DNA from: Nissolia schottii
Lineage: Eukaryota; Streptophyta; Magnoliopsida; Fabales; Fabaceae
Reading direction: 5' to 3'
DNA: 64,000 nt
Assembly (NCBI GenBank): GCA_003254905.1
Contig: QANU01077598.1
Location: 311,945-375,944 of the forward strand
The notes under the pieces were generated by a model, which ran no database searches, had not been told where the DNA came from, and saw only the letters and a program-made list of their open reading frames with translations. Positions 38,590 to 51,200 of this stretch are shown one piece after another. Made by a program: the position numbers and the translations under genes. Position 1 is the first letter of the stretch. Each line of letters opens with the position of its first letter.

Positions 38590-41216
38590 TTAATCATCAG
38601 CAAAGTATCGCTCCTCTGCATCAACATTGGCCTCCCTCTGCCAGTGATCGTCAAGGGTCTCATCATTATCTATTTTAGAGTAATCTTGATGCTGGTGATC
38701 TTCCCCTAATAAAAACTTCTGCTGCATAATGTAGGTAAATTGGCTCATGCGGTCTTCCAGCTCTTCTGCAGATATCGATGATTCCTGACTCTCTCTGGCT
38801 GGATCGGATGGGGCATCATCACTCACACCGGGCTGATTCAAGTGCCTCTGCCAGTAGCCAAAATGAATATAATTGTTTAGTCCAAAAACATGACATAACC
38901 ATTGTGGTACTAGAATCTTTCTCATGATGTTTATGTTTAGCCGAGATTTGGTGGGATGAGAATCTGGGACAAAACGACTTTCCTATCTCAGAGAGGGCCT
39001 GGGATGGGATGTCGGGATCCCATGGGATTGACTACCTTGTATGATATGATATGTGTGTGTGTGTAGCTTAACAATTGCTGCGTGCCACAAGTACAGAGAT
39101 TCATAGATACCCCTCTTATTCAGAGAAACCAGTCAAAAAATGATTATCATGAATAGCATGATGCATCATCTTTCTCTAGATGTGTAAAGAGGATGCAGTG
39201 TCTGAACTCAAATAAATATTATAATGAGCAGAGTGTATCCAATCTAAATCTAGTGAAACAAATCTAAGTGAACATGAAAAAGCATCCTCACCAGAAGATT
39301 ATAAATTCGAGTTCACTATTTTTAATCAAAATTTACTCTCTCAAGCCCCAAAACAAAGTATTTCACAAGGAACGCTTTTAATTAGGACTTCTAAAATGGA
39401 AGACTTTATGTACTGACTTATTTTATTTTGATTATTAACATTATAAAGTTTTGATCTGTTACTTTTTTATGTGATTTTAACTTGTTTTTTAAACTTTATG
39501 ACTTGTGTTTGCTTCATTATGATGTTGCAATTCAAATTTTGACCTATATTTGTTTTACCATAAATTTACTATATTATAATAATGTATTCTAGTTTAAGTT
39601 TCGAGTTTACAAATATTCTACCGAATATCGGGGTGAGTGTATATAGAAGAAGACAATAAATTTACCAAATTAAATTATACAATATCATAAGCAAGGTGCC
39701 AGGGAGACAATAACAACAAAAATGAACTTCAAAAGATTCAGGAAGTTGTAAGATTATCCAGATCATGATACTAGACTGATTATGTTTTTCATTAAGGAAA
39801 AAGGCTAGCTAGCTAAAACCCAAAAAGAAAGCTGGAACAAAAGAGAATAAACATGCATGAAAATGAAACTCCCAATAGACGTTGGTTGATATTTTAAAGA
39901 AGAGTACCTCTGCAGGCTGTCCATTGCTACTACCTTTTCTCCTCTCTTCATCATGCTCCTCCTCTTGGCCTTCTTCCTCCTCCTCCTCCTCCTCCTCTTC
40001 TTCATCTTCTTGAAATCTCTCATTACCAACCCAGTCCCTTTCAGCCACACCCATCCTCTGCTGCTCCTCTCTAATCTTTGCGACCAGTTCAGCCTCCTCA
40101 CACCTCCTGATCAGTGTCTCCGACCAGCGCTCTCCGGGCCTAGCCATGCTTCTGCCGCTCTGGTCCTGAAACCTGCCCACATATTCGTGATGCAGATATG
40201 GCTCTCTTTCCCTCATTGCGTCTTCAGAGAAATAGTTCCCATCACAAATCAGTTTATCCAAGTAAGCCCGCCTCCGGTTCTTCACCATCACCGACCTAAT
40301 CCTCAACTCCTCTGATGTTGGGCTCATTATGCTCCTAAGCCTCTTTAGGTGCCAGTTGATCTCGTAATCATCTTTCATCGAATCAAATTCGTTCAGCTCG
40401 TTGCATGTAAGTTGGGAACCATATCGTTCTACAAGCACAAAACAAAAAGTGAGACATGCTAGAATTTTCCACAAGTTTGCGATCGATAAATTCGAGGTTT
40501 CCTTTCTGAAAATTGGGGCAAGTTATACGGATCCACATCGTAGACACGACAAGCATGAAAAGTACAATAACTGTTAATGACCCAATAGCTGTTGTGACAT
40601 GTGAGCTATGCACACCCAAATGTCCTACAAAGACTAAGGGGACGTTTGGCTTCTTTCCTGTTTTCTTTTTTTCAATTCAGTTGACGTCTTTTTAATGTTA
40701 ATCACAAAAATTTCACCTTATTTTCATTCTATTATCTCCTGTATACTATCTTGAGAATTTTACAAAAGAAACACTGAGGATAACAAAATCCCAGATATAG
40801 TTAAAACAATAATTTTTAAAAAAAAATGCTGGATTTATTTGGCCAGCATCAACCCACAAAAATAATGTGATATTTTTGCAGTTGATATATTAAAATAAAT
40901 AAGCTCCTAACCTAAGGGTTCGAATTGAGAACTGAAATCGCATACCACGACTAGTTGAATTTTGCTAGGTTAGTGAAGAGAGAAGGAAGAAGGTACCTAA
41001 GAAAAGGGCAACGTCTCTGGAGAGAAGGTCGCGGAAGATGGACTTGCGGTGAGAAGGGAGAGTGGCGGTGGATTGGAGGGAGCGAGGGAAGTAGAGGTTC
41101 TCCAAACACGAAAGCCTCTCCGATATTCTCTCTATTGCTTCCTCGCTCATCGTCACCATCGCCTCCTTCTCTTCGTTCTTCTTCTCTTCTTCCATCTTCT
41201 CTCTCCTCCTCGCCAT
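38590..41216 (-). CDS. CCDC97-like (DUF2052) coiled-coil protein
   Basis: Three coding exons (40997-41216, 39908-40428, 38590-38847) with GT-AG borders join to 332 codons plus stop. The N-terminal 30 residues are highly charged (MARRREKMEEEKKNEEKEA). Residues 36-210 carry the DUF2052 core: LENLYFPRSLQS, RYGSQLTCNELNEFDSMKDD, YEINWHLKRLRS, RRRAYLDKLICDGNYFSED and ARPGERWSETLI. An acidic run of about 20 Glu/Asp lies at 213-235. The C-terminal exon has the conserved SQFTYIMQQKFLLGED and DDHWQREANVDAEERYF. Human CCDC97 has been linked to the SF3b splicing factor; the plant role is not established. The Arabidopsis counterpart, as I recall, is At5g47090, between CKB1 and CBL9. The start is the first ATG of the core frame. 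Confidence 0.92.
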
Positions 41217-41589
41217 CTGCTTGGCAATGGAGTGGAGGGCAAATCATGTATTTATAGACAACCGTTTGTTGTTGGATCTCCTGCGATCTCATACCCATGG
41301 ACTTGGCCCGTTCTGTTGGGTTTCAAACTACCATGCATTTGGTCCTATCATAGTATATATAACAATTAAACTTGAACAATTATTTCTCCATCCCTTGTAA
41401 AGTTAATCACTGTCACTGGTATTAAGTCATATGTTTTATTTTTGCTATTAAAAAAAATCCATGATTTGAATGTGAGATAAAAAATCTTGCTACTTTGGAG
41501 AATACAAAATCAACAATATTAAAGGAATCTCCCTAACATACCAATAATATATTTGGGTCTAAAATTATTAGGTTTAAATATGTTTTGGG
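41217..41589. other. Promoter side of CCDC97-like gene
   Basis: Short upstream stretch. A 17-bp direct duplication 'gtttaaatatgttttgg' lies at 41573-41606. No gene. Confidence 0.5.
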
Positions 41590-43550
41590 TTTAAATATGT
41601 TTTGGGTCATGTGTTCACGGGCCTCCAATACTTCCTCTACTTCGATTGACACTCTTCTCGCCTTTTAGCACCAGGGGTGGACCTACAAGAAACTTTGATG
41701 CCTAAGTTAACACGAGTATTAGAAGTATTGAGGTTTGGGAACTAAAACATATCTCGGACTAACCTTCCTTCTCTCTCTTTATAACCGAGTAGGTTAGGTT
41801 TCCCCTCTTTAATCGAATCTGGGGGAGGATATTTGCTTTGCGTATGGAGATCTCCCGAGCTCCAGAGGATCTTCTAAGCTTCCTCTTTGACCACTTCGTC
41901 TAATATCACCTTCTTTTAACTGTTTAGCTCTACCTTTTGTACCCACGTTGTTTATGCCATTTTATCGTTAAGATCTCTGCAGTGGCCTGTCTCTCGCACT
42001 CGGGCCCATTTATTAGACTTGGGTTTATTCCCTGGGCCAAACTGGTTTACAATCGCCAAGCTCGATCGCCATCATAGCGGACGGTGCGAGCTTGAGCTTC
42101 TTTTAACTTGGTCCCCTATGGTTTTGCTCATCAGTCTTGTTGTCGACTTCTTTATAACCAGAGTTGAGCTCTTTTAATTCTGGGATCTAAACCTAGGAAT
42201 TTGCAATGACAAGACGTGTGGTGTCCACATACCTTACTCCACGCATGACCTTCGTGGCGCATTTATGAGATGTAATGCCTTGTAATGATGGTGGGGCACG
42301 TGGTAGAATCGGGTGAAATGCTCGAGCTATGAAAAGAATCCAATTGTGGATCTCACGTGTAGTGGATGTTTTGTGTCTATTGGGTTGCCTCACTTTACAA
42401 CCGTTGATCTTACGTGGGATGAAAGGGAAAAGTTTAAATAGGGATGAAAGGGAGCGTATACACTTTCTAGTATCCCTTGTCCCTTCCTGTAACTTTGCTC
42501 AATTTAGAGATTTTCTTTTTCTAAGTAATTTATAATTTATCTTCTCATCTCCTTGGCGCCACGATGAAACTATCTAGCATAGTCCTAGAGAGTGCTAATG
42601 GAAACACCGAGGATAAGGCCAAAGCCCTTGATGCCTATGATTGGGTGGCCCCGAGGGAAAGGGTCATATCTTTGTTTACTCCGATTGTGCATCTTTGGTT
42701 CAATATTGGAGGAGACAGAGAATTGTTTTCGATGATGAATCTATCGCTGCCATGGAGTCTTGCTCCCCCCGAGATCAGATTTTCCACTTAGTGCAGAATA
42801 GGAAACTGACACATAGGATTTACATTTACGATTGCTTCTTTTTACAACTAGACATTAGGCTTCCCTTTACCTCCTTTGAGGCAGGCGTTCTCTAATACCT
42901 CAACGTTGCGCCCACTCAAATCCACCCAAACTCTTGGGCCTTCATGAGGTGTTTTGAGGTTTTGATGAAGCACCTCGAGTTAAAGCCTGCCGTCGAGGCT
43001 TTTTTTCATTTTTCCAAGCCAAGGGGGTGGACAAGGGTTATTGGGTTTCCCTTTACAGTGTCATTAGAAGCCATATATTCCTCCCCTTTTCCTCCTCTTT
43101 TAAAAAATTTAAAGAGAGATTCTTTATAGTCCTTCTCGACAGAGACCCCGACAACAAGGACTCCGTCCCCTTTTTATGAGTCGGACAGCTAAGGATCAGG
43201 GGGAGGAGTTGTTCCCCCTGTAGTAGCAATGCCTACTAGTCCAAATTTTGGAACCTTATTCCAAGAGNAGATCACCGTGAAGGAATGAGCCGCGTACTTG
43301 AAGAGATATGTGGCTATGAAGAAGGGGTCCTCGACTAAAGCTTCCCCGACTGGTAAGGGGATGTCTACCTCCAACAGCCCCCAAGCCCAGGCCAGACGAC
43401 CTTTTTTCGCCAAGATTGTTGGGGAAAAGAAGACTTGGGTTGTCAATCTCATCTCACCACCCCAAAAGAAACGTTCCCGTGGTAAGAGCCCTCTGGGTCA
43501 CAAGGTGCAAGAGGAGGTGGTAATCCCTCCAGAAAGGTCTCTTTAAAGTC
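41590..43550 (+). mobile_element. Gypsy-type retroelement 5' part, degenerate
   Basis: At about 41670-41720 lies 'ggggtggacctacaagaaac' then 'tttgatgcctaagttaac', an LTR motif often seen in plant gypsy elements and the inverse of the one at 1382-1412. A TATA-like 'tttaaataggg' at 42432 and a short leader follow, then a gag-like frame from about 42564. Polymerase domains are absent before 43550. The LTR borders were not resolved. Confidence 0.55.
42641..43130 (+). pseudogene. Putative gypsy-type transposon domain (PF04195-like), broken
   Basis: One frame reads DCFFLQLDIRLPFTSFEAGVL, stop, then YLNVAPTQIHPNSWAFMRCF and EVLMKHLELKPAVEAFFHF. This is the signature of the plant 'putative gypsy type transposon' gag-like domain. 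A TAA at 42893-42895 interrupts it. After FFHF the homologous reading shifts to another frame (QAKGVDKGYWVSLYS), so a one-base slip in the T-rich stretch near 43000-43015 is likely. A further basic frame at 43298-43546 may be its downstream part. Confidence 0.75.
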
Positions 43551-44312
43551 CGATCTGTATTACTTGTTCTACAACTTTATTACATGGTTATTAATCAAAA
43601 ATTACGATCACATTTTGGGCAGGAAAAATTGCTAGGAGAGGCTGACACGTGTAATGTTTAATATTAAAATGCGTGAGACTTTCTATCTTTCATTGAGATA
43701 GATAAATGTGAGAGTCAAACTCTTATCCTAGTGTAAGAATGACTGTGATAGGGCATCAAAATTAAAATCCTTAAATTTTTTTACAAAAAGTACTCTTTCT
43801 ATGCTAGCATAGCATAACCCAGATAACGTAAATTAAACCCAACACCACAACTGTTCTTTCTAACGAAGGCCTATTTGTTTTAATCCCACTTAATCCTTGG
43901 CAAATGAATACCAATGGTTCTATCTACAAGTTTCAAGTAAGCAGACAGCAGCATGCCATCTTCAGCAAAGAACAGCAGCTGTCCATCAATGAGCAGGATC
44001 CACCACTTAGCAGAACTACTAATCAGTTGTATGATGAGGGATCAAATGATAGATCATGGTAGAACTAATGATAGAGATGGATTCATTTCACATGCTGTAA
44101 TCGTACCATCGATGTGAAGAAATGCATTCTTACGATCATGGTAGAACTAATGATACAAAAATTCCCACTTAATTCCCAGAACGCTGAAGTTGAGCCAAAC
44201 CTAAAATTGAATAAACTCATATCAGCCTACATAGATAACATTACATGACATTGAAATCTTCTATCCCATTTTTTCTCTTCCTCTGAGGGGACAAGAAAGG
44301 GGACAGGAATCC
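43551..44312. other. Spacer and 3' region of PPR gene
   Basis: No gene. The string 'gatcatggtagaactaatgat' occurs twice (about 44053 and 44137), a short direct duplication in the probable 3' UTR of the PPR gene. Confidence 0.55.
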
Positions 44313-46370
44313 TTAATCAATACCCACCCATTTCCTAAACTCCTGAACATGCTCAAGCCTCTTGCTTTGTGCTTCTGTTCTAGCATTTGATGCTTTTAAA
44401 CTCCTATAAAGATTCTTATGAAGTCTTAAGAACTCACTTTTGTACATCCACTTATCAGTATACATGTTTCGGTCTCTCATGTGGCCAATGACTTCCATCA
44501 CTCTCTCAAAGTAACCACCGCGAAGAAAGTTTAGCAGCAGCAACTCGTATAAATCTCGATTTGCCACTAAACCACCAACCTTCATGAACCTCTTAATCTC
44601 ACCCCACAAGATCGTGATCTCGCGATACATACCAAGAGACGAATATCCACACAGCATATATGCAAAAGTTTGAATTGTAGGATGAATATTCATTTCACTC
44701 ATTCTTCTGTATGCCTTCAGTGCATCGTCTATCATTCTTGCCTTGCAGAAAAAGAAGATGGAAGAATTGAACTCATACACCAAAGGTAAAATCTGATCTT
44801 CGTCTTTCAGCATTTGAACCAAGGCGACAGCCAAATCTGAATTACCAAGTGAGTTTGATGATTCCACACTGAGGACATGTTTGTCAATAGCATCATCAGC
44901 AATTTCCAAATGAACCCCTTTCATTTGTTTTAGCAGTGCTTTTGCTTCTCTTTGCATTCCAGCCTTATGATAGGCTGACAAGAGCGACATGTAAGTATCC
45001 CAGCCCATTGGAGACCCAGTAGCCTCTACATCATCCAAAATGTCATGAGCAGATTCAAGCCATCCCAAATGAATGCAGGCACCGATCATATCGGAACACA
45101 AACTGGATCCAGCTACTGAATATAGTTCCTGTTGGATGCTAAGTAAAAGTTTCGAAAGTTCACTAATCCTCCCATCTTTCTTGTAACCAATGACAAACTT
45201 AACCAGAGCTCTATTACTAAGAACAAGTTTCCCACCCCTATAAAAAATGAGATCTTGCCTACCTTCCGGTGTAAGGACAGAATCATTCTGCAGCAGCTCA
45301 GGCTCAATATGTATCTTCAATCCAGCCTTAAGGTTATGCGATCCAATTGCAATATAGCAATGCTTTTGCAGGTGTTTCCTATCTTCCTTGTTAACACGAC
45401 AATTATGCGAGCTATTCATATCCAGAACAAGCTCAGCAGCAGCATCAATGTCATTAAATTTGAAGTGCAAGCTCAACAAACTATCATAAAACTGACGATA
45501 GTGACGAACATAAGCAGCTGAAACTCCATCAATATGATCTTTTAATTCCCTCATTTCATCTCTCAAACCATTCATCTCTAGGATCTGCAAAATAATCACA
45601 ACCGAGTGCGCATCAGCCACCGTCCCAGTCAGTGCCATTAATTCAATTAGGTGCAGTCCTTTTAAAGGCAAATCAAACCGCACACAAGCATCAAGAACAA
45701 GGTTAAAGATCAACGTATCCGGCTTAACCATGGCTGCACGTTGACCCTTTCTGTCCTTCAAGTGATCATAAAAATGGCAAACTTGAGACAGATAATTGGA
45801 TGCAAGATGCGTCCCGATCTCCGTCTTCCCAAGATGCAAAAAAACCAAGGACAACAATTGCATAGGGGGAACACACCATTTATCCAGCATCAATCGAAGA
45901 GCCACTGAAGCAGGTGCAGGCATTTGCAACCTTGCCAGAGAAAGTACAAGCTTGGCTAATGTATCAGCATGAACCAAACCCGAATTATCCTCCTTAACAA
46001 TCTGCAATACCAAATCACAAGCTTTTCTCATCCAAACACTATTGGATGAATAAGACAGCTGAACAATGAGCTGGTTCACTAGGTGAACCTCAGGGTACCC
46101 ATAAAGGGTCCTTAAATCCTGAAAAGAATCCCACGCTTCATGAACTTGGTGATTTCTCAAAGCAGTTTTAAGCTTCCCCAATAGAATTTCTTGGGTGGAA
46201 CGTTCCCATGGTAATCTTTCACTGTGACTATAAGTTGTTGTGGAAATATTTTGCAGAAAGGGACTGAAGTGCCCACAACAAACATGCCCATTAAAAATTC
46301 TATGCAAAGGTGAAGCCTTTCTGACGAAATGAATGTGTAATTGAATGGATTTTGCGAAAGGAAGAACCAT
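44313..46370 (-). CDS. Pentatricopeptide repeat protein (At4g17616-like)
   Basis: A single-exon gene of 685 residues. The N-terminus (1-50) is rich in Arg, Ser and hydrophobics with few acids, which suits an organelle transit peptide, probably mitochondrial. PPR-like helical pairs are visible at about 216-249 (KPDTLIFNLVLDACVR), 455-486 (GWDTYMSLLSAYHKAGMQRE), 532-566 (KARMIDDALKAYRRMSEM), 567-601 (TIQTFAYMLCGYSSLG) and 606-640 (DLYELLLLNFLRGGYFERVM). The repeats are irregular and there is no DYW or E domain, so it is a P-class protein, expected to bind organellar RNA. In Arabidopsis the gene next to CBL1 encodes a PPR protein, as here. The start is the first Met; a nearby ATG in another frame is not used. 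Confidence 0.93.
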   Translation of the reverse strand: MVLPFAKSIQLHIHFVRKASPLHRIFNGHVCCGHFSPFLQNISTTTYSHSERLPWERSTQEILLGKLKTALRNHQVHEAWDSFQDLRTLYGYPEVHLVNQLIVQLSYSSNSVWMRKACDLVLQIVKEDNSGLVHADTLAKLVLSLARLQMPAPASVALRLMLDKWCVPPMQLLSLVFLHLGKTEIGTHLASNYLSQVCHFYDHLKDRKGQRAAMVKPDTLIFNLVLDACVRFDLPLKGLHLIELMALTGTVADAHSVVIILQILEMNGLRDEMRELKDHIDGVSAAYVRHYRQFYDSLLSLHFKFNDIDAAAELVLDMNSSHNCRVNKEDRKHLQKHCYIAIGSHNLKAGLKIHIEPELLQNDSVLTPEGRQDLIFYRGGKLVLSNRALVKFVIGYKKDGRISELSKLLLSIQQELYSVAGSSLCSDMIGACIHLGWLESAHDILDDVEATGSPMGWDTYMSLLSAYHKAGMQREAKALLKQMKGVHLEIADDAIDKHVLSVESSNSLGNSDLAVALVQMLKDEDQILPLVYEFNSSIFFFCKARMIDDALKAYRRMSEMNIHPTIQTFAYMLCGYSSLGMYREITILWGEIKRFMKVGGLVANRDLYELLLLNFLRGGYFERVMEVIGHMRDRNMYTDKWMYKSEFLRLHKNLYRSLKASNARTEAQSKRLEHVQEFRKWVGID

Positions 46371-48250
46371 GCCACCATGCCTATGCCTATTGAGCTTTTA
46401 TGCACGCAAATGCTACCTCAAAGAGTGAAAACTTTTCTACCTCGACGTTCAGTGAGAACAAGTTCATACCGTATAGCGATGTAATGTCGATGAATTTTCG
46501 ATTCTGGGAGTTAGTGAAGCCAACAGATGGAAGATTTGGGATAATTGCGAGCGAACCCTAACGTAACTTTGGGGAAGAATGATCTTTTCTTAAGCGAGAT
46601 TCTCACACTACACATGCATATGTTTGGGTAAAGATAATTTTTTCCAAAAAAGAAAAATGCATTTTATACCAACCTCACACGAGGTTTGCTAAAATTTCAT
46701 TTCATCTCAATTTTTTATTAGAATTAATCATTAATGATTTATAGGTTTTTATTTTTATTTAATGTAATTTTTATTATAAAAAATTTGTGAAATAAATAGT
46801 AAAAATAAAATACTATTTTTTATTTTAAAATTTGTGAAGAAAATAATAAACATAGAAAATAAAAAGCAAGATATAACTAACATAACAAAAAACACAAAAA
46901 AAAGAAATGAAAACAGAAACTTAACTAGATTATTAGTGATCAATCATAAAAAAAAATTGGAGTGAAGTGCAAATTTACACATTACACAATCAATATATAA
47001 AAATTAATCTCTTTTAAAATATAACGTGTTTTTTTGCTGCTCAACCAGGGAGAGAGTAAAAGTGGCAGCATAGTCTTTTTATACATATACCGCACGAGAG
47101 GTAGAATGCGACCACTCAACAGTAAGAAGAAATCCTAATCTTTTCATCTTTTGGTTACATCTATATATTCATCAGGACCAGAAATTAGAGAGAACAAGTA
47201 TGATTACTACATTTTTGAAGAAGATTTCACTTCGACCAATTGCAAGTTCCAATCCGGTGACTTGCTATTTTATGTATTTTTCATCTCTTTCATTGTTTTT
47301 GTTTTCTTTTCTACAATTATGAACTAACTCTACCTGGGACATTTATATAGATTATCGTTCCCTCGTCCATTTTTAAATATCGTTTTTGACAAATATATAC
47401 AAATTAAGAAAATAATTAATTTACACATACAAAAATTATCAAGTTCTTATACTAAATTACCCTTTGATTAGTGGGAGAAATTGTTATGAAAAATTATAAT
47501 GTAATTAATAAATAGTAAAAAATTCATAATAAATAGAGACATGTTTAAAAATACAATAATTAATATTTCTTAATCTAATCAAATGACAACTAATTTTAGA
47601 CAAAATTTTGAATAAGACCTAACATCTAAGAGTGAATAGAGACAGTAAATTAAAGCCTTAAAAACTTACTCTCTCTCATAACCAATGCCCTAACAAAAAA
47701 ACCCCTTTTCGGTAATTGCAATCAGATTTGTTGATGCAACTTGTGAGGGGAACTCGAGGATTTGCTAATGCTTTGGTTATAATTAACGTGTGGCTGCGAA
47801 TGCCAAGAGAAATTTCAGCTTTGTTGACGAATCAATTCCCAAACCTGCAAAGCAAATATACATAAAATATGTGCCCTATTTTTATCCTCCATTGGAAGAA
47901 ACAACGAAGATGGTAATTTGTGACATTTTCTCACCTTTCATTATACTTTCTGAGATAATCCTTCCAAACTTTATAAATGTGTAATGAATGCAATGCATCA
48001 TCGTCCCAAAAATAACTGACGAGGCATTTCACACAAACAAGAAAATCATAAAAAGAATAAAATAAAAAATCAAAGCATTAACATGAAAGCCGGTCGAAAA
48101 CTATCAGTAAGAATGTCTCATTTACAATTACTGACAATGGCTAACTACATTAGGGCATCTATTACTCCATCTCTCTTCAAGCTCTTGTATATAATTATAA
48201 ACACACCCAATAATCTTCTCAATAATTGCAAAACCTAAAGCTTTGTGCCC
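46371..48250. other. Upstream region of PPR gene and spacer
   Basis: AT-rich. A partial relative of the 8962 MITE end lies near 46660-46700 ('ccaacctcacacgaggtttgctaaaatttc'). A frame at 47790-47984 has no features. The 3' UTR of the CBL gene should lie just before 48250. No gene is supported. Confidence 0.5.
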
Positions 48251-51200
48251 TCAAGCAGCAATTTCATCCACGTTGGAGTTAAATACAAAACTAGGGAAAG
48301 AAGTTGTTATGTCCCTGCAAATAAATGGATTGTGCACTATAGTTAGGACATCATATTCTGCATGAGATTAGTTTAATGTAACATTTTACCATACTAACAA
48401 ATTCAGCACATACCTCAGGTAGGGTAGGGTCATGATTTTTAGCAGTGATGGGTTTTTAGAAACAAAATTTTGCCACTCAACAATGTCTATTTTCCCATCC
48501 TGATTCAGGTCAGCATCCAAGAATGTCTGGCCACAAATAAAATGTCTTAAGCCTTTCATTTAATTTGCGAAAATTGGAGGAGTAGAAAGAGAGAGGTTAA
48601 ATAAATACAGCACAGCATAGCATCAGTACATACTATATATTTCTATTGGAATGTTGATAATCTTTAATATTAAAGTGTTTATCTAATGGTTTATATATTA
48701 TCTATGAATTATATTACAAACATAGCTCACCTTGTCAAGAATTGTTTCTATCACCTCATCTGCCAACTTCATTTCAGACTCACAAAGAAGCGCAATTAAC
48801 ATTTGCTTGACCTGTCAGAAATTATTAACCCAAAAGAAAATGAAGCAGAGCACTCAAATTAATAGGATACCAGCCCACAGAGACTGAGGATGAATGCTGC
48901 GAAAAATCATCTTTTCAGAGAGAATATACTCGAGAGTTCCTAGAGCTTCTTGTTTGGAAAAGCAAAATATTGGAATTGCTTTGATGTCTAAACCAAATAT
49001 TGTGAATATTGAGTTTGGTTATTTTAAAAGATAGGAATTGGTTTTATCTATAAAATCTCATGGGATTTGTTTCTTTAGGTTGGAAAACCTAATTGATTAA
49101 ATTTTAAACTCTATTCAAGTCAAATCAGTTCCCATTTTTAATTGTTCCATACACCAGTTCTCGTTTTTAATTGTTCCAAACACTATCTATTGCATTCTAA
49201 AGATAATAATTGATTTCCAAATTAATTCAAAACTCATTTTATGTAATTAATTCCAAACATGATCTTTGATTTATAAAGCAATTCAATTCAATTCAAATCA
49301 AATAATTTCCTATCAACGGGTAGATTGACACTTCATTTGATTTTATCAAACTGAATACATGAGAACATTTCCCCTGCTTTTTGTGGCTTGTCTTATCATG
49401 TGGAATATAATATCTTAAAAATAATATCTATATAACATCTTAAAAAATATTTATATAAATTTTTTTAATATTAATAATAATATTCACATAATATCTTATA
49501 ATAATATCTATATAATTGTATTTATACAATTTTCTTTATAACAATATTAATATAATTTATTTCAATATCCTAATAATCTAAATGAAATGAAAGTATAATA
49601 TAAAACACGACCTTTTTAGTAATTATACACCCACAATTGATTTTGATTAGCATCAAACAAACAATATTTCAAAACATAAATCACATTTCAAAATCAATTT
49701 TGTAGAATTAAATTCAGAGCAAACCCCCATTTGTAAAATCTAATCCAAACACAAACTTTGCATCAAAAGTTTATATACAAAATAATTAATCACAAATTCA
49801 CCGAGTTACCTCTTGGCGTTCTATAAAGCCTGTATTGTGCAAATCATAGAGCTTGAATGAAACTGCAAGAAAACCCCAAAACAAAAATATCAGCACTGGT
49901 AGATCACATATGAAATCTTAACCTACAATGAGTTGAGGATTCAATCTTCAACTTACAATCGATCTTGTCTTCTAACGGTGCATTTGGGTGGAAGACATTG
50001 AGAGATCTAACAAAGTCATCAAAGTCAATTACTCCTTTCCTCTTAACATCAAATAGATCAAATATCTGCAAGCAGAAAAGGTCTGATGTCAGCAGATCCA
50101 GTTAACTGAAAAGGCTAGTTCTAGAAGATCAACAAGAATGACATAAAATGTCGATGAAGAAATTTATTACAAAGTAGAAAAGCTACAAAAACATTAATTT
50201 CTCTATGCAAAAAGTAAACAAGAAGATGTGAAAAATAACTTTCATATCTAAATTTGTCACATGGCTGACGTAAACATGTCACAAGGTTAATAAAAGGATT
50301 AACAAATTTTCTCCTAGTAGTATATAATGAAACAGCAAATCTCCCCAACAATCTACTTGTATTGCAAAATATTGATCTACGGAGTACATTTGAGTCAGTC
50401 CAAAGTCATTCACACATACTTGAAGACACTTTGACACGTGGCCTAGCTATTGAGAAAGCAAAAGTATATTGTATAAAGTATAGTACCCTATTTGCAAAGA
50501 TATTCTCCTTTTTCCTATTCTTGAAGATTGCCAATTGAAATTCTTCCTGCAAAGAAAGAACACTATAGTCACAATATGGACTAAGAATTCAATGTGAAGA
50601 ACAAATAGACATAGCAAACATAAATGGTGGCTGAGTGCGAAAAGTCTATAACAAACAGAAAAGCTATGATCAAAACATATATGAAAGACAAAACTCAAAA
50701 AAAGAAGAAAAGATAGATATCATTGATCATGAATATCTGGAAGCACCATTGAGAAAATGATAACAGATTAACCTTGAAGTTCCAAAAAATTGCAGAGCAC
50801 GAAAAAGTAACGGCCTGAATTCTTCTGATAAATGCTAGTAATGTATTAGCAAAACTATATTTATTATAGAGAGTCCAGCATAGATGTCCCGTGAATATAA
50901 CTAAGTTCCTCACACAGAATGAGAGGGCATTTGCTATGGGGTACCTTGCTTATTAGTCCATCATCAACCACAGAACTGCTTATGCTCTTAAAAAGCTCAA
51001 ACAATGCTTCAACCTCGCTGACAGTGACTGGGAAACCAAAAAATGGCATACAAGTTAAACTACAAAACCAAACAGAGTGCTAGAGAAAGAGACAGAGCAA
51101 TTCCATAACAAATACACGACAAGATATGGTAACTTTTTAATAACCGATAGGCCACAAGTCTCAAACACAATCATTTCATCCATTTCCATAAAGACACTAC

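Noticed and set aside
39953..40315. 120-codon plus-strand Leu-rich frame
   Set aside because: It is antisense to the Glu run of the CCDC97-like gene (GAG read as CTC).
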